From contig JBCNJP010000017.1 of NCBI GenBank assembly GCA_039602395.1, forward strand, positions 91,524,182 through 91,588,181: a stretch of 64,000 bases of DNA, in the 5' to 3' direction. A program made the position numbers and the translations under genes. Positions 47,147 to 57,582 of this stretch are shown one piece after another; positions within the stretch are counted from its first letter, which is position 1, and each line of letters starts with the position of its first letter. This DNA comes from Deinandra increscens subsp. villosa. Lineage: Eukaryota > Streptophyta > Magnoliopsida > Asterales > Asteraceae. The notes under the pieces were generated by a model. It was given only the letters and a program-made list of their open reading frames with translations, had not been told where the DNA came from and searched no databases.

Positions 47147-47760
47147 TCAGCTCCTAAACTCTAAACAACCTCCAAATAGATTATCAGGAGGTTTAGATTT
47201 CACATCCTTCAACACCAACCTACCGGTAATTACCCGGTTTCGACCACCACAATTTCCTACCAAGGTCTTAACTTTCCAATGTTTATATCGACCCGGTAGA
47301 AATCTAACCAGACCCATGTAACTCACATCCGGGTCGTTTGGACAGATAAGCACCAGGAACCTCCCCACACTTGGTCTAAACACCATGTTCACTTCAAATT
47401 CACCTAAGTCACCAAGTGTGGCCTTCCTACTCTCTAGCTTAACCACCACAACCTCATCACAAACTAAGGCACCCCCGGGTTCTACATACGGGTCAACAAG
47501 CTCATCTAAATCAACTAAATCAACTAACCCCCGGGGCCTTCCCCACACTTGGGCTCTACAACAACCTCAGTCTCACAATCCACCTCACCGGGTTCTCCTA
47601 ACGGGTTATCTAGCTCAATCTTATTTAACAAGTTATCCAAACCCCCAGGATCATCCCCACACTCATCCTCAAATAAATCTTCATCTTCTAGCCTATTTCC
47701 AAGCACTATCAGATCCATATAAAATTTAAAAGTCTCTAGAAGTTTCATAGTGACAGACAA
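47147..47760 (-). pseudogene. Single ORF of the non-autonomous element, frameshifted
   Basis: The frame starting at 47760 (MSVTMKLLETFKFYMDLIVL) is acidic and Gly/Pro/Glu-rich. It stops just after a C5 run (47528-47532), and the continuation lies in another frame to 47147 (LVDLVDLDELVDPYVEPGG, then FLPGRYKHWKVKTLVGNCGG). One base change in the homopolymer would connect them, so this is one ORF of about 200 residues. No Cys/His knuckle or enzyme motif is present. I recognise no function. Confidence 0.5.
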
Positions 47761-47938
47761 TTCAGATTGTTATTGTGAGTGGGTATGTGGCAGAAACAAA
47801 TTACAAAATAAATAAATAAACTAATTCTATAAATAAAACCTAACTACTAAACTCAAGAAAAAAAAACTGCTATACACAAAAACCTAGAAAAGACTCAAAT
47901 TTCCTAGACGACCTAGTTAATCTTGCTATTGCCAAGTG

Positions 47939-47956
47939 TCCCCGGCAACGGCGCCA
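47939..47956 (-). other. Primer binding site, tRNA-Asp type
   Basis: The minus strand reads TGGCGCCGTTGCCGGGGA, six bases after the 5' LTR end. Confidence 0.9.
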
Positions 47957-47962
47957 AAAACT

Positions 47963-49772
47963 TAATGTGCTCGGAACGTACCTAAATATAACTATTCAAA
48001 CCTAGACCTAACCTAGACCTAGACACACCTAAATTTTACCGAAACTACCTAAAACCGAACCGAACCCTAAGGCAGTGAACCTGTCGGATTATAGTAAAGC
48101 TAAGGTAAGACCGGATATCGAACCTAGGACACTACGAAAACAAGAATTAACCTAGACCTAAGAAATGGAAATATTGAGATTTAAATTGTGTTTTTGATTT
48201 GAGGAATTAAATTAACTAACTTAACTAAATAACGCAACTAACAAACGGACAGCAGGATAACTCAGGAAATAATCAGACACGAGAAAGACACCACCTAGAC
48301 CTAGAATCCCAACCAATACCTACAACTTAATCTAGCTATGACAACTCTGATGGACGCTAATTCACCTTTTAAGTCCTTCTTAGCAAATGTTCCTAACGTT
48401 CGGACAGGAGTTCACCTTATGGGTACATCCAACCTCAACTAGACCTAACCACCCTCGAAACAATCTAAGGCACCTTAAGCTAGCAGGAACTACCACTAAT
48501 TAACACAATCAACACGGAATAGCAAGCTAACTAACTTCCTAGGGCATCCCTCTCCCGATGGCGATGTGATCCTAATCCACTAGCCAACCCAACTACCCGA
48601 CCTAGCTATCACCTTCCGGCTTGTCTAACTAGAGCAGCACACAAGACTTAAGGAATTCACTAAAATACTAAACTATGATAATCAAGACAGATAACCAAAT
48701 CAATCACAAACACACAGTCACGCAATCGATTACCCAACCCAAACCGAAAGACATTCGCAGATTAGGTAGTTTAGTAAGTTAATTCAAACCCTAATTCTAG
48801 TGGTCATATGCATACAATCATGTTAATCAACGGAATTAAATAGAAACATAACATCAATCAAGAAGTCATAGCCAACACAAAGTCGTAAATACTAGTTGTT
48901 CATCCACACGGTCTAGGCGGTGGCAATTAACCTAGCTAACCACCATGATAGTCAAGAATACCAAATCCAAATTAAACCCTAAAAACATAGTGTAAACTAG
49001 AATTTAAATAAGAAAAATAATATTCAAGAAGGAAAAATAAATAAACCGGATGGCTTCAAAGTATTATTGCTCCTCTTCCGTCTTCGTCCGTCCAGTTGAT
49101 TGCCGTCCGGAGTCCCTCTCAAAATTTCGTCCGTGGGGTCTTCTGTTCTCCCGAAGTCGTCTGAATTGTTGGCGGAACCCCCCTTATATAATTCGTCCAA
49201 GATAAAGATACTTATCCCATGTGACGTCAACTGTTCTGTTAATTGTTATCCTTTTACTTTCTTGTGCAAGTCACAATAGGCCCAAACAAAATCAACCAAT
49301 CTGTAATATCTTTGATGCTCGTAAAAAATCAGCCCAAAGTCCACTTTTGTTTTCTTTTATTTCCAAACCGCACGTGAAAAGAAAATGGAGAATCCTTTTG
49401 ATTTTTTTTCCTTTGTATCCACGTGACTTCACATTTAGTTATCATGAATTTTCAAATCTTGTACACTAAAGCCCCTTGACTTATTATAAATTTTATGTCA
49501 GTCCCTGAACTTTGATGTAATATCATACCATCCCCCTAGACTCTTATGTCAACCTACAACCAAATATTTTTGAACAAATTTTAAGCATATTGACATAATT
49601 AAATATAGTACTCAAATAAATACTAAACTCACCCAAAATATATAAAAATGACCCAATACCACAATAAGACTCAAATAACTAAAATAGATAAAAACTAAAT
49701 AAAAATGACACAAAACCGACTCAAATACTATACAAAATACAAGGGAAAACCGGATGTGTTTACCACACATCA
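47963..49772 (-). repeat. 5' LTR of the non-autonomous element
   Basis: Counterpart of 43617-45427. Contains a TATA-like AATTATATAAGGGG on the minus strand (about 49183-49196), likely the promoter, upstream of GC-rich sequence that would be transcribed. Confidence 0.9.
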
Positions 49773-49777
49773 AGCGT

Positions 49778-50390
49778 ACGTGCCCAAAATCAGATTCTCC
49801 TAGCGTCCTGCAAAGCATGCATAAGAGCAAGTGTCAACTATTGTTGGTGAGTTCACATAAGCACATAAGTATAACTAGTATAGTTATGCAGTACGAATAC
49901 AACAGTTTTTATTCGTATGTAAGCATGTATATTAACAGTACAATCCATATCGTAGGTAGCGAGCCTAAGTTCATGTCACTAAAACGTTCGCAACCGAAGC
50001 TGACCAATTAGTTGTAGGAATATTTCCTTACGTGGTTTGCCTTCCCCGTGTCTACTCGATCACGGTAAGTTAGGTTGACATTGTCCTCAGTCCGACCACC
50101 AGTCGGGTGGTGCATCTCGTGCCCGCTGAGTGGGGTTTGTCAGACCCCAGTAGTACTACCCAATATCCCCTCGCTATATACTATTAACGGTTCGATAAGT
50201 AAGAACTTGAAAGTTAAAGCATTTTACGTGAACATGTGATATATACTGGATTTCTACTTTAATCATACATAAAGTTCGTTGTGATATCACCCTAACCCGG
50301 GTGTAACGTGTTTGCGTGTGTTATCGTCCAAAACCGGACGTAACGTAAAAGGTTTTGTAACTCACCTTAGGGTGCGCTGCTACAATTTAA
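49778..50390. repeat. Older repeat split by a retrotransposon, right part
   Basis: Continues 43616. Contains a GTCAGACC/GGTCTGAC-like inverted stretch near 50140 and phrases typical of LTRs of plant gypsy elements. No ORF; right boundary approximate. Confidence 0.4.
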
Positions 50391-50511
50391 TAAGACTCCG
50401 AGTCACAGTATATGTGATAATTTAATAAGTGAATGCTTTTCTTTGTACTAGTAAGACTCCGAGTCACAGTATATGTGATAATTTAATAAGTGAATGCTTT
50501 TCTTTGTACTA
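50391..50511. repeat. 61-bp perfect tandem duplication
   Basis: Two consecutive identical units starting TAAGACTCCGAGTCACAG at 50391 and 50452. Confidence 0.95.
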
Positions 50512-51204
50512 TTCCTATACAAAGAAAACATATGCTATCAATGGTTAGGCACCACCGTTTTTTCTCAGTTAGTACAGTTTCTTCATGATTTTGTGTTCAG
50601 CAGAAAGGGAAGGACCTGCAACAACAGAGACTACACAACCTATTCTTAGTAATGAGCGTAATAGCCCTATTGTTCCAATAAAGAAAGGAACCTATGATTA
50701 GCTTTCTGGGAGATTTTCAAACGAACAATTTTAACGAAATCTTTCAATTTCTTATTTTACTATGTTTAACTGTACGTATGCATCCATAAATGATGACTCT
50801 TAGTTAACTTTCGTTGTTAAAGAAATCTCACTTATAAAATAACTATATATTTATATTGGATTTTTACTTTTTTTCACTCAAGACAATAAATTACACCTTC
50901 CTTGTAAGTAAAAAAATATTAATTTATAATGATTATACGAGTGAGATGGCTCCTTACGATCAAATTGATGGATAGAAGTGTAATTAATTATATTGATAGT
51001 GTAGATCATTATAGATCTTGTCATTTTTATATTATTAAAACTCAATTTACATATCTTTCTTCTAACAAACTATTATATTTTATGTCACTTGTCATCAACA
51101 CATCATTTTCATCATAAATTTTGCTTCCCCTCCTATTAAATATTAAATTTGTCTCCTATTAAATAATAAAATATCAAAATTATATATCTTATTTATTGCC
51201 ATTT
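50512..51204. other. Unassigned sequence
   Basis: AT-rich. A GC-normal stretch at 50605-50695 (open as AGREGPATTETTQPILSN after a CAG) could be an exon relic of an unknown gene. Nothing else seen. Confidence 0.3.
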
Positions 51205-51312
51205 AGGTTGTAGCCTAGTGGTATGATACAATGTTCTCTTTGGTAGAGACCCAAGTTTAACACTTGTAAGTGATGAATAATTGTGTGTAATTTAGCCGTA
51301 AAAAAATATTTT
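51205..51312 (+). mobile_element. tRNA-derived SINE remnant
   Basis: GGTTGTAGCCTAGTGGTATG matches a pol III A box of tRNA-derived plant SINEs. GAGACCCAAGTTTAACAC, about 35 bp on, is a decayed B box. An A-rich tail (GTAAAAAAATATT) follows. No intact tRNA fold. Confidence 0.6.
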
Positions 51313-51344
51313 TATTCTAATAATTTAATAAAGGCATTGGCTAT

Positions 51345-52123
51345 ATTAACAAACATTTTTACAAAAAAAAAACAGCTTTTCAATGGGTCGTTTGGACCCA
51401 AATGGTCGTTTGGGGCCAATATGGGTCGTTTGGACCCAAATGGTCATTTGGTTTATTTTTTTAATATTACAAAACCACGCCCCCCCCCCCCCCCACCCCT
51501 GAATTTTAAGGGGTCGTTTTGGCCAGTGTTTTAAAAACCGGATCGGTTCGAACCGCCGGTTGAACCGGTTCGACTGGATTTTTTGGGGGTCTCCGGTTTT
51601 TTCACTATTTTTACGAGATCCGAACCAGCGGTTTTGACCGGTTTTTCCCAGTTGAACCGTTAAACCGGTCCGGTTCAACCTGTTTTCTTATTTTTTTAAA
51701 TTTTTTTATTTTTTTAAATTATTTTTATTATATGTGTATACTTTATTATTATTTTTTATTATTTGTGAACTTTAAAACTTATATTTTCACTTTAAAACTT
51801 ATATTTTCTTGTGGCATAACTATTTGGTATTGATTTTTAGTGGATTAAAAATTGTATTTTAACTATTTTAGTGTACAAGTTTATTGCATTTTTATAAAAA
51901 TATATATTAAAATCCCCTAACCGGTTGAACCAGCTGGTCTAACCGGTCCGGCCGGCTTCAAAAACTTTTCCGATTCAACTTCAAAACCAGATTTTAAAGT
52001 ATTGGTTTTGGCCCAAACGAACTTATTAGAAAACCCTAAACGACTATTTGGGTCCAAACGACCCATATTTGATCCCAACTGACCCATTGAAAATCTGTTT
52101 TTTTAGTAAAAAGGTTTGTTAAT
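51345..52123. mobile_element. TIR element with GGGTCGTTTGGACCC arms
   Basis: Left arm 51345-51470 and right arm about 52005-52123 are inverted (ATTAACAAACATTTTTAC against its complement; GGGTCGTTTGGACCCAAAT repeated within the left arm). A poly-C run at 51481-51494 and the AACCGG-rich MITE sit inside. No coding capacity. Confidence 0.6.
51524..52004. mobile_element. AACCGG-rich MITE, second copy
   Basis: Relative of 33123-33556 with ends CAGTGTTTTAAAAACCGG and ATTTTAAAGTATTG and the same GGTTGAACCGG arms, more diverged. Both copies are nested in another TIR element. Confidence 0.7.
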
Positions 52124-53185
52124 ATATAAAGTCCCTTAATAAATCATAAAACTATTTCCATCATATTTTATCTTAAAATATATTTTCACAATTATTGCAT
52201 TTTTATTACTTCTTTATATTTTTTAAGTACTCATTCTCTCTTATTTTAACAACGCCTAATGACATCTAACATAAACATCTGCTTCATTTCAATTAACATT
52301 TCTTTGTATTAAGTTGGAAAGTCTTCTCAGATACAAGATAATAGTACCAATATCTACTTTCTTAGGATGTTAGACAAGACAATTTTGTTTCACAAAAGTA
52401 CTATTTCAGAGTTGGTGCGCCACCCTCAACTGCTACAAATAATTATTCACAGTCGTATAACCAATTGCAGATGATCAACCAATGTTAATATGTGTAATGT
52501 TCATTGTAATTTTTTTATATAATAGAATAATTAGATCATCTTAGAGGAATCAATGGATGTCATTGATTTCTTTCGATGTATATATATTGTAATCATGTTT
52601 TTCTGTAAATTGTTGGTTACTTAGTTATTATCAATACAATAATAGAGTTGCATTTTCTAATCTCTTTGTGTTCTATATTGTTAATTTTTGTTTTAACCAT
52701 CATGATATTGAGTGTGAAACTTATAATCAAGGTATTTACTCATGCTTGATTAGTATCTTGTAATCTTGTTTAGTTTCCTTAGTGAGGAAACTTGATCCTA
52801 CAGAATCACAGGAGCACACCTCCTTCTCGACTCTAGATAACGAGTAATGACGCAAAGGAACCCACCCTTTTCTTCTTTTTGTAATCGCAGTAGAAAGTGA
52901 AAAAGTGACATGCCGTCGCTATTGGTTTTGTCTCTAATGATGGCGCCGCTAGTGCTCACCGTTCTTGTAGCGTTCAACGAACTGGTATTAAACATTCCTG
53001 CCAAATGTGGGGTGTGCAATTTATATATAATTGCTTGTTTGTAAATTTTTATAAAATTGATGTATTTTCATAAAAAAAAAAACCAAAATGTAAGGCTGGA
53101 AATTTCTGAAACAGACATGTTAACACGACACGACACGACATTGAGTTAAACATGTTTGAGTTTGAGTTAAAAATATTTCGCGTCA
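52124..53185. other. Unassigned sequence
   Basis: AT-rich. An exon-like stretch near 52410-52460 (LVRHPQLLQIIIHSRITN) is open but unrecognised. No RNA gene seen. Confidence 0.3.
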
Positions 53186-53728
53186 TGTGACGCCCACTCC
53201 CAGACTTGGCACCAGGAGGGGTCTCGCATCGGATTTACTCATGAACACGTGGCACAACAAAGATAAGAAGCGGAAAATTTAAAACTTTTATTTATTATAA
53301 AGCCAAGTACATAAAGTAACTGAGATAATTTACAACTATGTATATAACGACTAACTATATCCGTCTTTATTTATCTACAACTAGCCAGCACGCTCATCAG
53401 CTTCCTCTATAGCTTCCCCGATCAATCTCTTATCACGAGGGCTCCGCCCTTGCTTCTAGACGTCTCACCTACATCTGACATACATATGGTTTTGGGAAAA
53501 GGTCAGCTTACGCTAGTGAGTTCTACATTTTAAAAACATTACCTTGTTCGTGAGGTTAAAACCTTTGAACCTGCAAAATCCCTTTTTACGAACATTTAGC
53601 AAGTATAACACATAACAAAGTCATATATAACATAACATCATAATCACACACGTTTCTCTAGAAAACATCTACCTTGATAACCTTTAGCTCCTATGACCTG
53701 AATTCCATATACCTCTATACATTCTAGT

Positions 53729-53950
53729 TTCGAATATTGCTCAGGTGACTTCATCTGGAAGCCCTAACCTCAGTACCGACAATCGTTCTATTTCTTATAT
53801 ACCTTCCCGGTCTTAAATACTGCTCAGGTGACTTCATCTGGAAGCCCCCAACTTCAGTACCGACAACCGTCCTACATTCCGTCCTTCCAGTTTCAAATAC
53901 TACTCAGATGACTTCATCTGGATACCCCCAACCTCAGTACCGACAACTGT
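53729..53950. repeat. ~80-bp tandem repeat, three units
   Basis: CTCAGRTGACTTCATCTGG starts at about 53740, 53823 and 53903, each followed by CAGTACCGACAA. Confidence 0.85.
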
Positions 53951-54117
53951 TCTCGTAACCTTAACTCTTAAGACGTTCTATTCTATCGAACACCTCCTTA
54001 ACCACCACAGTACTACTACCCGCCCCTAGTTAGATATCCAGATGACTTACGTGTGCTAATAAACATGATAATGTCCTCATATACTGCAACAAATGAACAT
54101 CCCCCAATTTACCTAGG

Positions 54118-54235
54118 TGTATGTATACAGGATGTACCAGCGGCGTATTCTCCACACTTTCGATATACCGGGTAACTATACTACCAAGATTGTATATAGG
54201 GTGTACCAGCGGCGTATCCACCACATAATAATATA
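54118..54235. repeat. 70-bp tandem repeat, two units
   Basis: GTGTACCAGCGGCGTAT-type cores at about 54131 and 54201. Confidence 0.75.
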
Positions 54236-56025
54236 GCAAATGCATCACATGTTCTCATATAATCCTACATTCTCACTTGTGCGTTTATTAACAAGCACTT
54301 GTCATTTGGATACCTAGTTTCAAGCAAATATAGCACATAACTCTAGTAATCATTTCATATGCATTATTCTATCATAATCATTTCATATACATTACTAACA
54401 TGTATAACCATTCATAAGCATCTTCATAACATAACACGTATCACTTCAAACAGTTCATCAATTTATCAGTTAAGATAAGCAAACTTTCAGATAAAAGCAT
54501 TTCAAATACTTTTTAAGGAAACAGTTGAACATTGTATCTATATCAGCCCGAAAACATTAAAACGTTTAGAACCTTTAAAAGTGGGTTCGCAGAACTCACC
54601 TTACCTTTTTACTCGTTAAACTCGGACAGAACCTCCGACAGAATCCTCGGTTAACCTAATTCGCGTATCGTATGGCATTAACGCAAGGTTTAACATTATA
54701 AACATATCCTATGTTTATTTATCTCTTATATTATCTTAATAATATCTAATTATTAAGGTTTACTTCTTTTAAGGTCAAAATGATCAAAATGCCCTTATAG
54801 GCATAATATCTCGTTTTACCGATAATATGAAGACACGCATTCCTATAAGAAAATGCTCACTCCGGGATCGCCCAGTGAGGTATGCCGGGTCCCAGTTGGG
54901 ATTTATGCGACACCCGTGCTTTGCCAAAAACCCCGGTGTATAGGCGCTTAGCCTTCCGGTCCACACAAACTTCTAAATATCCGAGTAACTCGGTATTTTA
55001 AATACTTTATAATTTATCCATTTTAACTTTATATATACTTGTTATATATATTAACATAGTTTTATACCAAAAATCAAGTACCCATACCTCTATTTTATAT
55101 TAAATAATCATAATTTAAAACCCTAATTTCACGTATTTCTCGTTTCTTTATCAAAACTCATTTTATTTTCAAACCAACTTATGGTATTATCCATTATAAC
55201 ATTTTATAATATACTTTAAAATATCAAAGCTTAATTCAACACCGTTTACTCAATTTGGGCAGAACAACGTTACGAAAACCCTAATTTTGACCCGTTAACA
55301 AAACTTTAATCAAAACTTTTCCAATTGTGAAATATACTTAGGGTTTTCTTAAAAAAATATATTTTAGGATTACTTACAAAAATTCAGACCCTAATTCCCA
55401 CCCGATCACCATTTTAGCAAAACAAGCTCAAGAACCCTAATTTTACCATAGTTTCAGAAATCATAGTTAGACATAATATTAACAAAAACTGAGATAGGTT
55501 ATTGTTAAGCATACCAAATAAGGAGTGACTGCATCAGCTCCTAAGTCCTCACCGTTTGCTCGAATTGCTCCGACGAAGTGGCTGGTTCGGAATTCGGGTT
55601 TTTGGGTTGTTTTTTAGTGAATTCGCAGATTGTTTGGACAAATTGAGGCCCCTATTTATACCATTTGATGCGTACTAAGGTCCTTACAGGTGTTATGGTG
55701 ACTAATCTTCAATAAATCGACGCGTAAGGGATCAAATTGTGCTCTCCAAGGGTGATATCGTACGTGGCTTAAAACGAGCCTGATAAGGTTTCTGCTGATC
55801 TGATCACCCTCGCGTATCGTGCACGGCTAATGGATGTGGCTCGCGGTACGCGAGCCAAGGTATTCTTGCCAGCTTTGTGATTTTTACATAATTAGCCCTT
55901 GTACTTAGGTTTAATGCATTTCTTGCCCCTAAACTTCTATCATTCTATCATTTTATGTACCAAAACATTATGGGTCATATTTCTAACAATTTATAAGGTT
56001 TCTAAGGCTCGGGATTCGTATGATA

Positions 56026-56057
<32 letters not shown>

Positions 56058-56494
56058 ATATATTATCTTTATTATTTGCTAAATTACATTTTAGCCCCTC
56101 AAACTTTACAATACTTATCATTTCATGTTATGAATCATATTAGGATATATTTTTACTATATACTAGGCCTTAGAATACTTATAATAAATATAAACACGTA
56201 TAATACTTGTATACGTTTATATCTTTTCAATAATTACACTTTTAGTCCTTTTATTTTTTCGTTAGCTATTAACACAAGTATTCACACGTATATATATACT
56301 ACTATATAATACATATTGTTCATCGGGGGTATTTTCGTCATAAAATTCCTTAATTTTAAGACGCTTAAAAATTGTTATGCAACATGTACAAGGGTTTAAA
56401 GCATGAAAAGTATGGTTATTTTAAATATCAAGATAATCTGCTCAAAATCTAAGGTTAAATTAGTAATTAACCCTAAAGTAATTTTTCTCCGGTC

Positions 56495-56770
56495 ATGATT
56501 ATCCTCAACAAACACAGAACGCACGCCACGCTACCTTCCGCTTCCTCGATGGTGAGAACCAGCCGCCTTCGGCAAACCCGCCATCCACCCTCTCTCCCTT
56601 CAATTGGCGAACTCCTGGACTCCTCATCTCCTTTGATTGATTATTGGATGGCCAAGCTCGAGGAAATTTCAAACGGATTGAAGGCGCGGGTTCTCAACAT
56701 GTTGCTCTATAAATTGAATACAACCTCTCCATTTCCATCCACCGATTCACAATTCTAAACGATTCAAGGT
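56495..56770 (+). other. Promoter and first-exon-like sequence of an unknown transcript
   Basis: GC-richer island with an 87-codon ORF (56495-56758; MIILNKHRTHATLPSASSMV) of no recognised family. TATAAA at 56708-56713, followed by a CT-rich leader-like sequence, suggests transcription to the right. The ORF overlaps the TATA box, so at most one of the two readings is right. Confidence 0.3.
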
Positions 56771-57160
56771 TCTTTCTGCTCCTCCTTTGTTCTAATTCAA
56801 ATTTTTGTTCGAATACTCTAATTTTGTTTACGTTTTTGTTTTAAATCTGATGTTCTAATTCATAGGCAATCTGCTGTAAACCATTAATTTGCAATCTGCT
56901 CCTCCTTTGTTCTAATTCATAGGCAATCTGTTGTTTGAGGTAAACAATTAATTTACAAATGTTCATATGATTCTAGTTATTCCATCTGCTATGTTATTTC
57001 TGCAACTGTTATTTCTGCAATGTTCATATGATTCTTCAACCAACTGTTATTTCTGCAATGTTCATATGATTCCAGTTAAGCTAACATTTTGTTGCTGCTA
57101 CTGTTTGTTGTTGCTGCTACTATTTGATAAAATTAATCCATTGAAGCTAACCTTTTGTTG
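56771..57160. repeat. Imperfect short tandem repeats
   Basis: TCTGCTCCTCCTTTGTTC and ATAGGCAATCTG are duplicated (56776-56935). TTATTTCTGCAATGTTCATA recurs (57010-57068), and GTTGCTGCTACT occurs twice. Confidence 0.6.
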
Positions 57161-57327
57161 CTGTTAATCAAAAGACAATAGACCCATCTGGTCCCAGTTT
57201 AATATGGCGAAGAGTTCTAATATAAATATATAAATAGAAACTCAAGTTCTAATATAAATATACAAGTCCATGTTCATTTGTTAAGGATTTAATGCTATTT
57301 TATGGTTATTAAGTTGCAGTTTAATCA

Positions 57328-57582
57328 TTGCCTAAATGGCCTTTATGTATATTTTATTTTGTGCTTACTTAAGATAGCTTATGTTGCTGTTATATTGCCT
57401 AAATGGCCTCTACTTTTGTTTTATATATACTATTTGACTTCATATAGTTGAGTAATCATTGCCTAAATGGCCTCTACTTATGTTATGTTGCTGTTATATT
57501 GCCTAAATGGCCTCTACTTATGTTGCAGTTTAATCGTTGCCTAAATGGCCTTTATGTTGCTGTTATATTGCCTAAATGGCCT
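57328..57582. repeat. TTGCCTAAATGGCC minisatellite, six copies
   Basis: The 14-bp core starts at about 57328, 57394, 57459, 57499, 57537 and 57568, linked by TATGTTGCTGTTATA-type spacers of irregular length. Confidence 0.85.

Larger units (their letters stand above)
43617..49772 (-). mobile_element. Young non-autonomous LTR retrotransposon (6.2 kb)
   Basis: Two 1.81-kb LTRs (43617-45427 and 47963-49772), a tRNA-Asp-type primer site and a purine-rich tract define a complete minus-strand element. It is flanked by a perfect 5-bp TSD, AGCGT (43612-43616 and 49773-49777). The 2.5-kb interior has no protease, RT or integrase, only a small frameshifted ORF, so it must be mobilised in trans. The LTRs differ by about eight positions by eye, so the insertion is recent. 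Confidence 0.9.
53186..56480. mobile_element. LTR-like repetitive block
   Basis: Starts TGTGACGCCCACTCCCAG, an LTR-like beginning. Contains two tandem-repeat arrays and GC-rich phrases such as GGGATCGCCCAGTGAGG (about 54862), but no pol ORF. The far end and TSD were not identified, so this is a probable solo LTR or decayed element rather than a firm call. A (TA)n run lies at about 56028-56050. Confidence 0.35.

Noticed and set aside
44678..49230. Identical 68-codon ORFs at 44678-44884 and 49024-49230 as a conserved gene pair
   Set aside because: Both lie in the two LTRs of one element and are identical for that reason.
53181..56340. CGTCA at 53181-53185 and 56336-56340 as a TSD for a solo LTR
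   Set aside because: The supposed right end does not finish in CA and a 5-bp match over this distance is expected by chance.
57328..57582. Regular short repeats considered as a CRISPR-like array
   Set aside because: Irregular spacing, eukaryotic intron-bearing context and no cas genes; an ordinary minisatellite.
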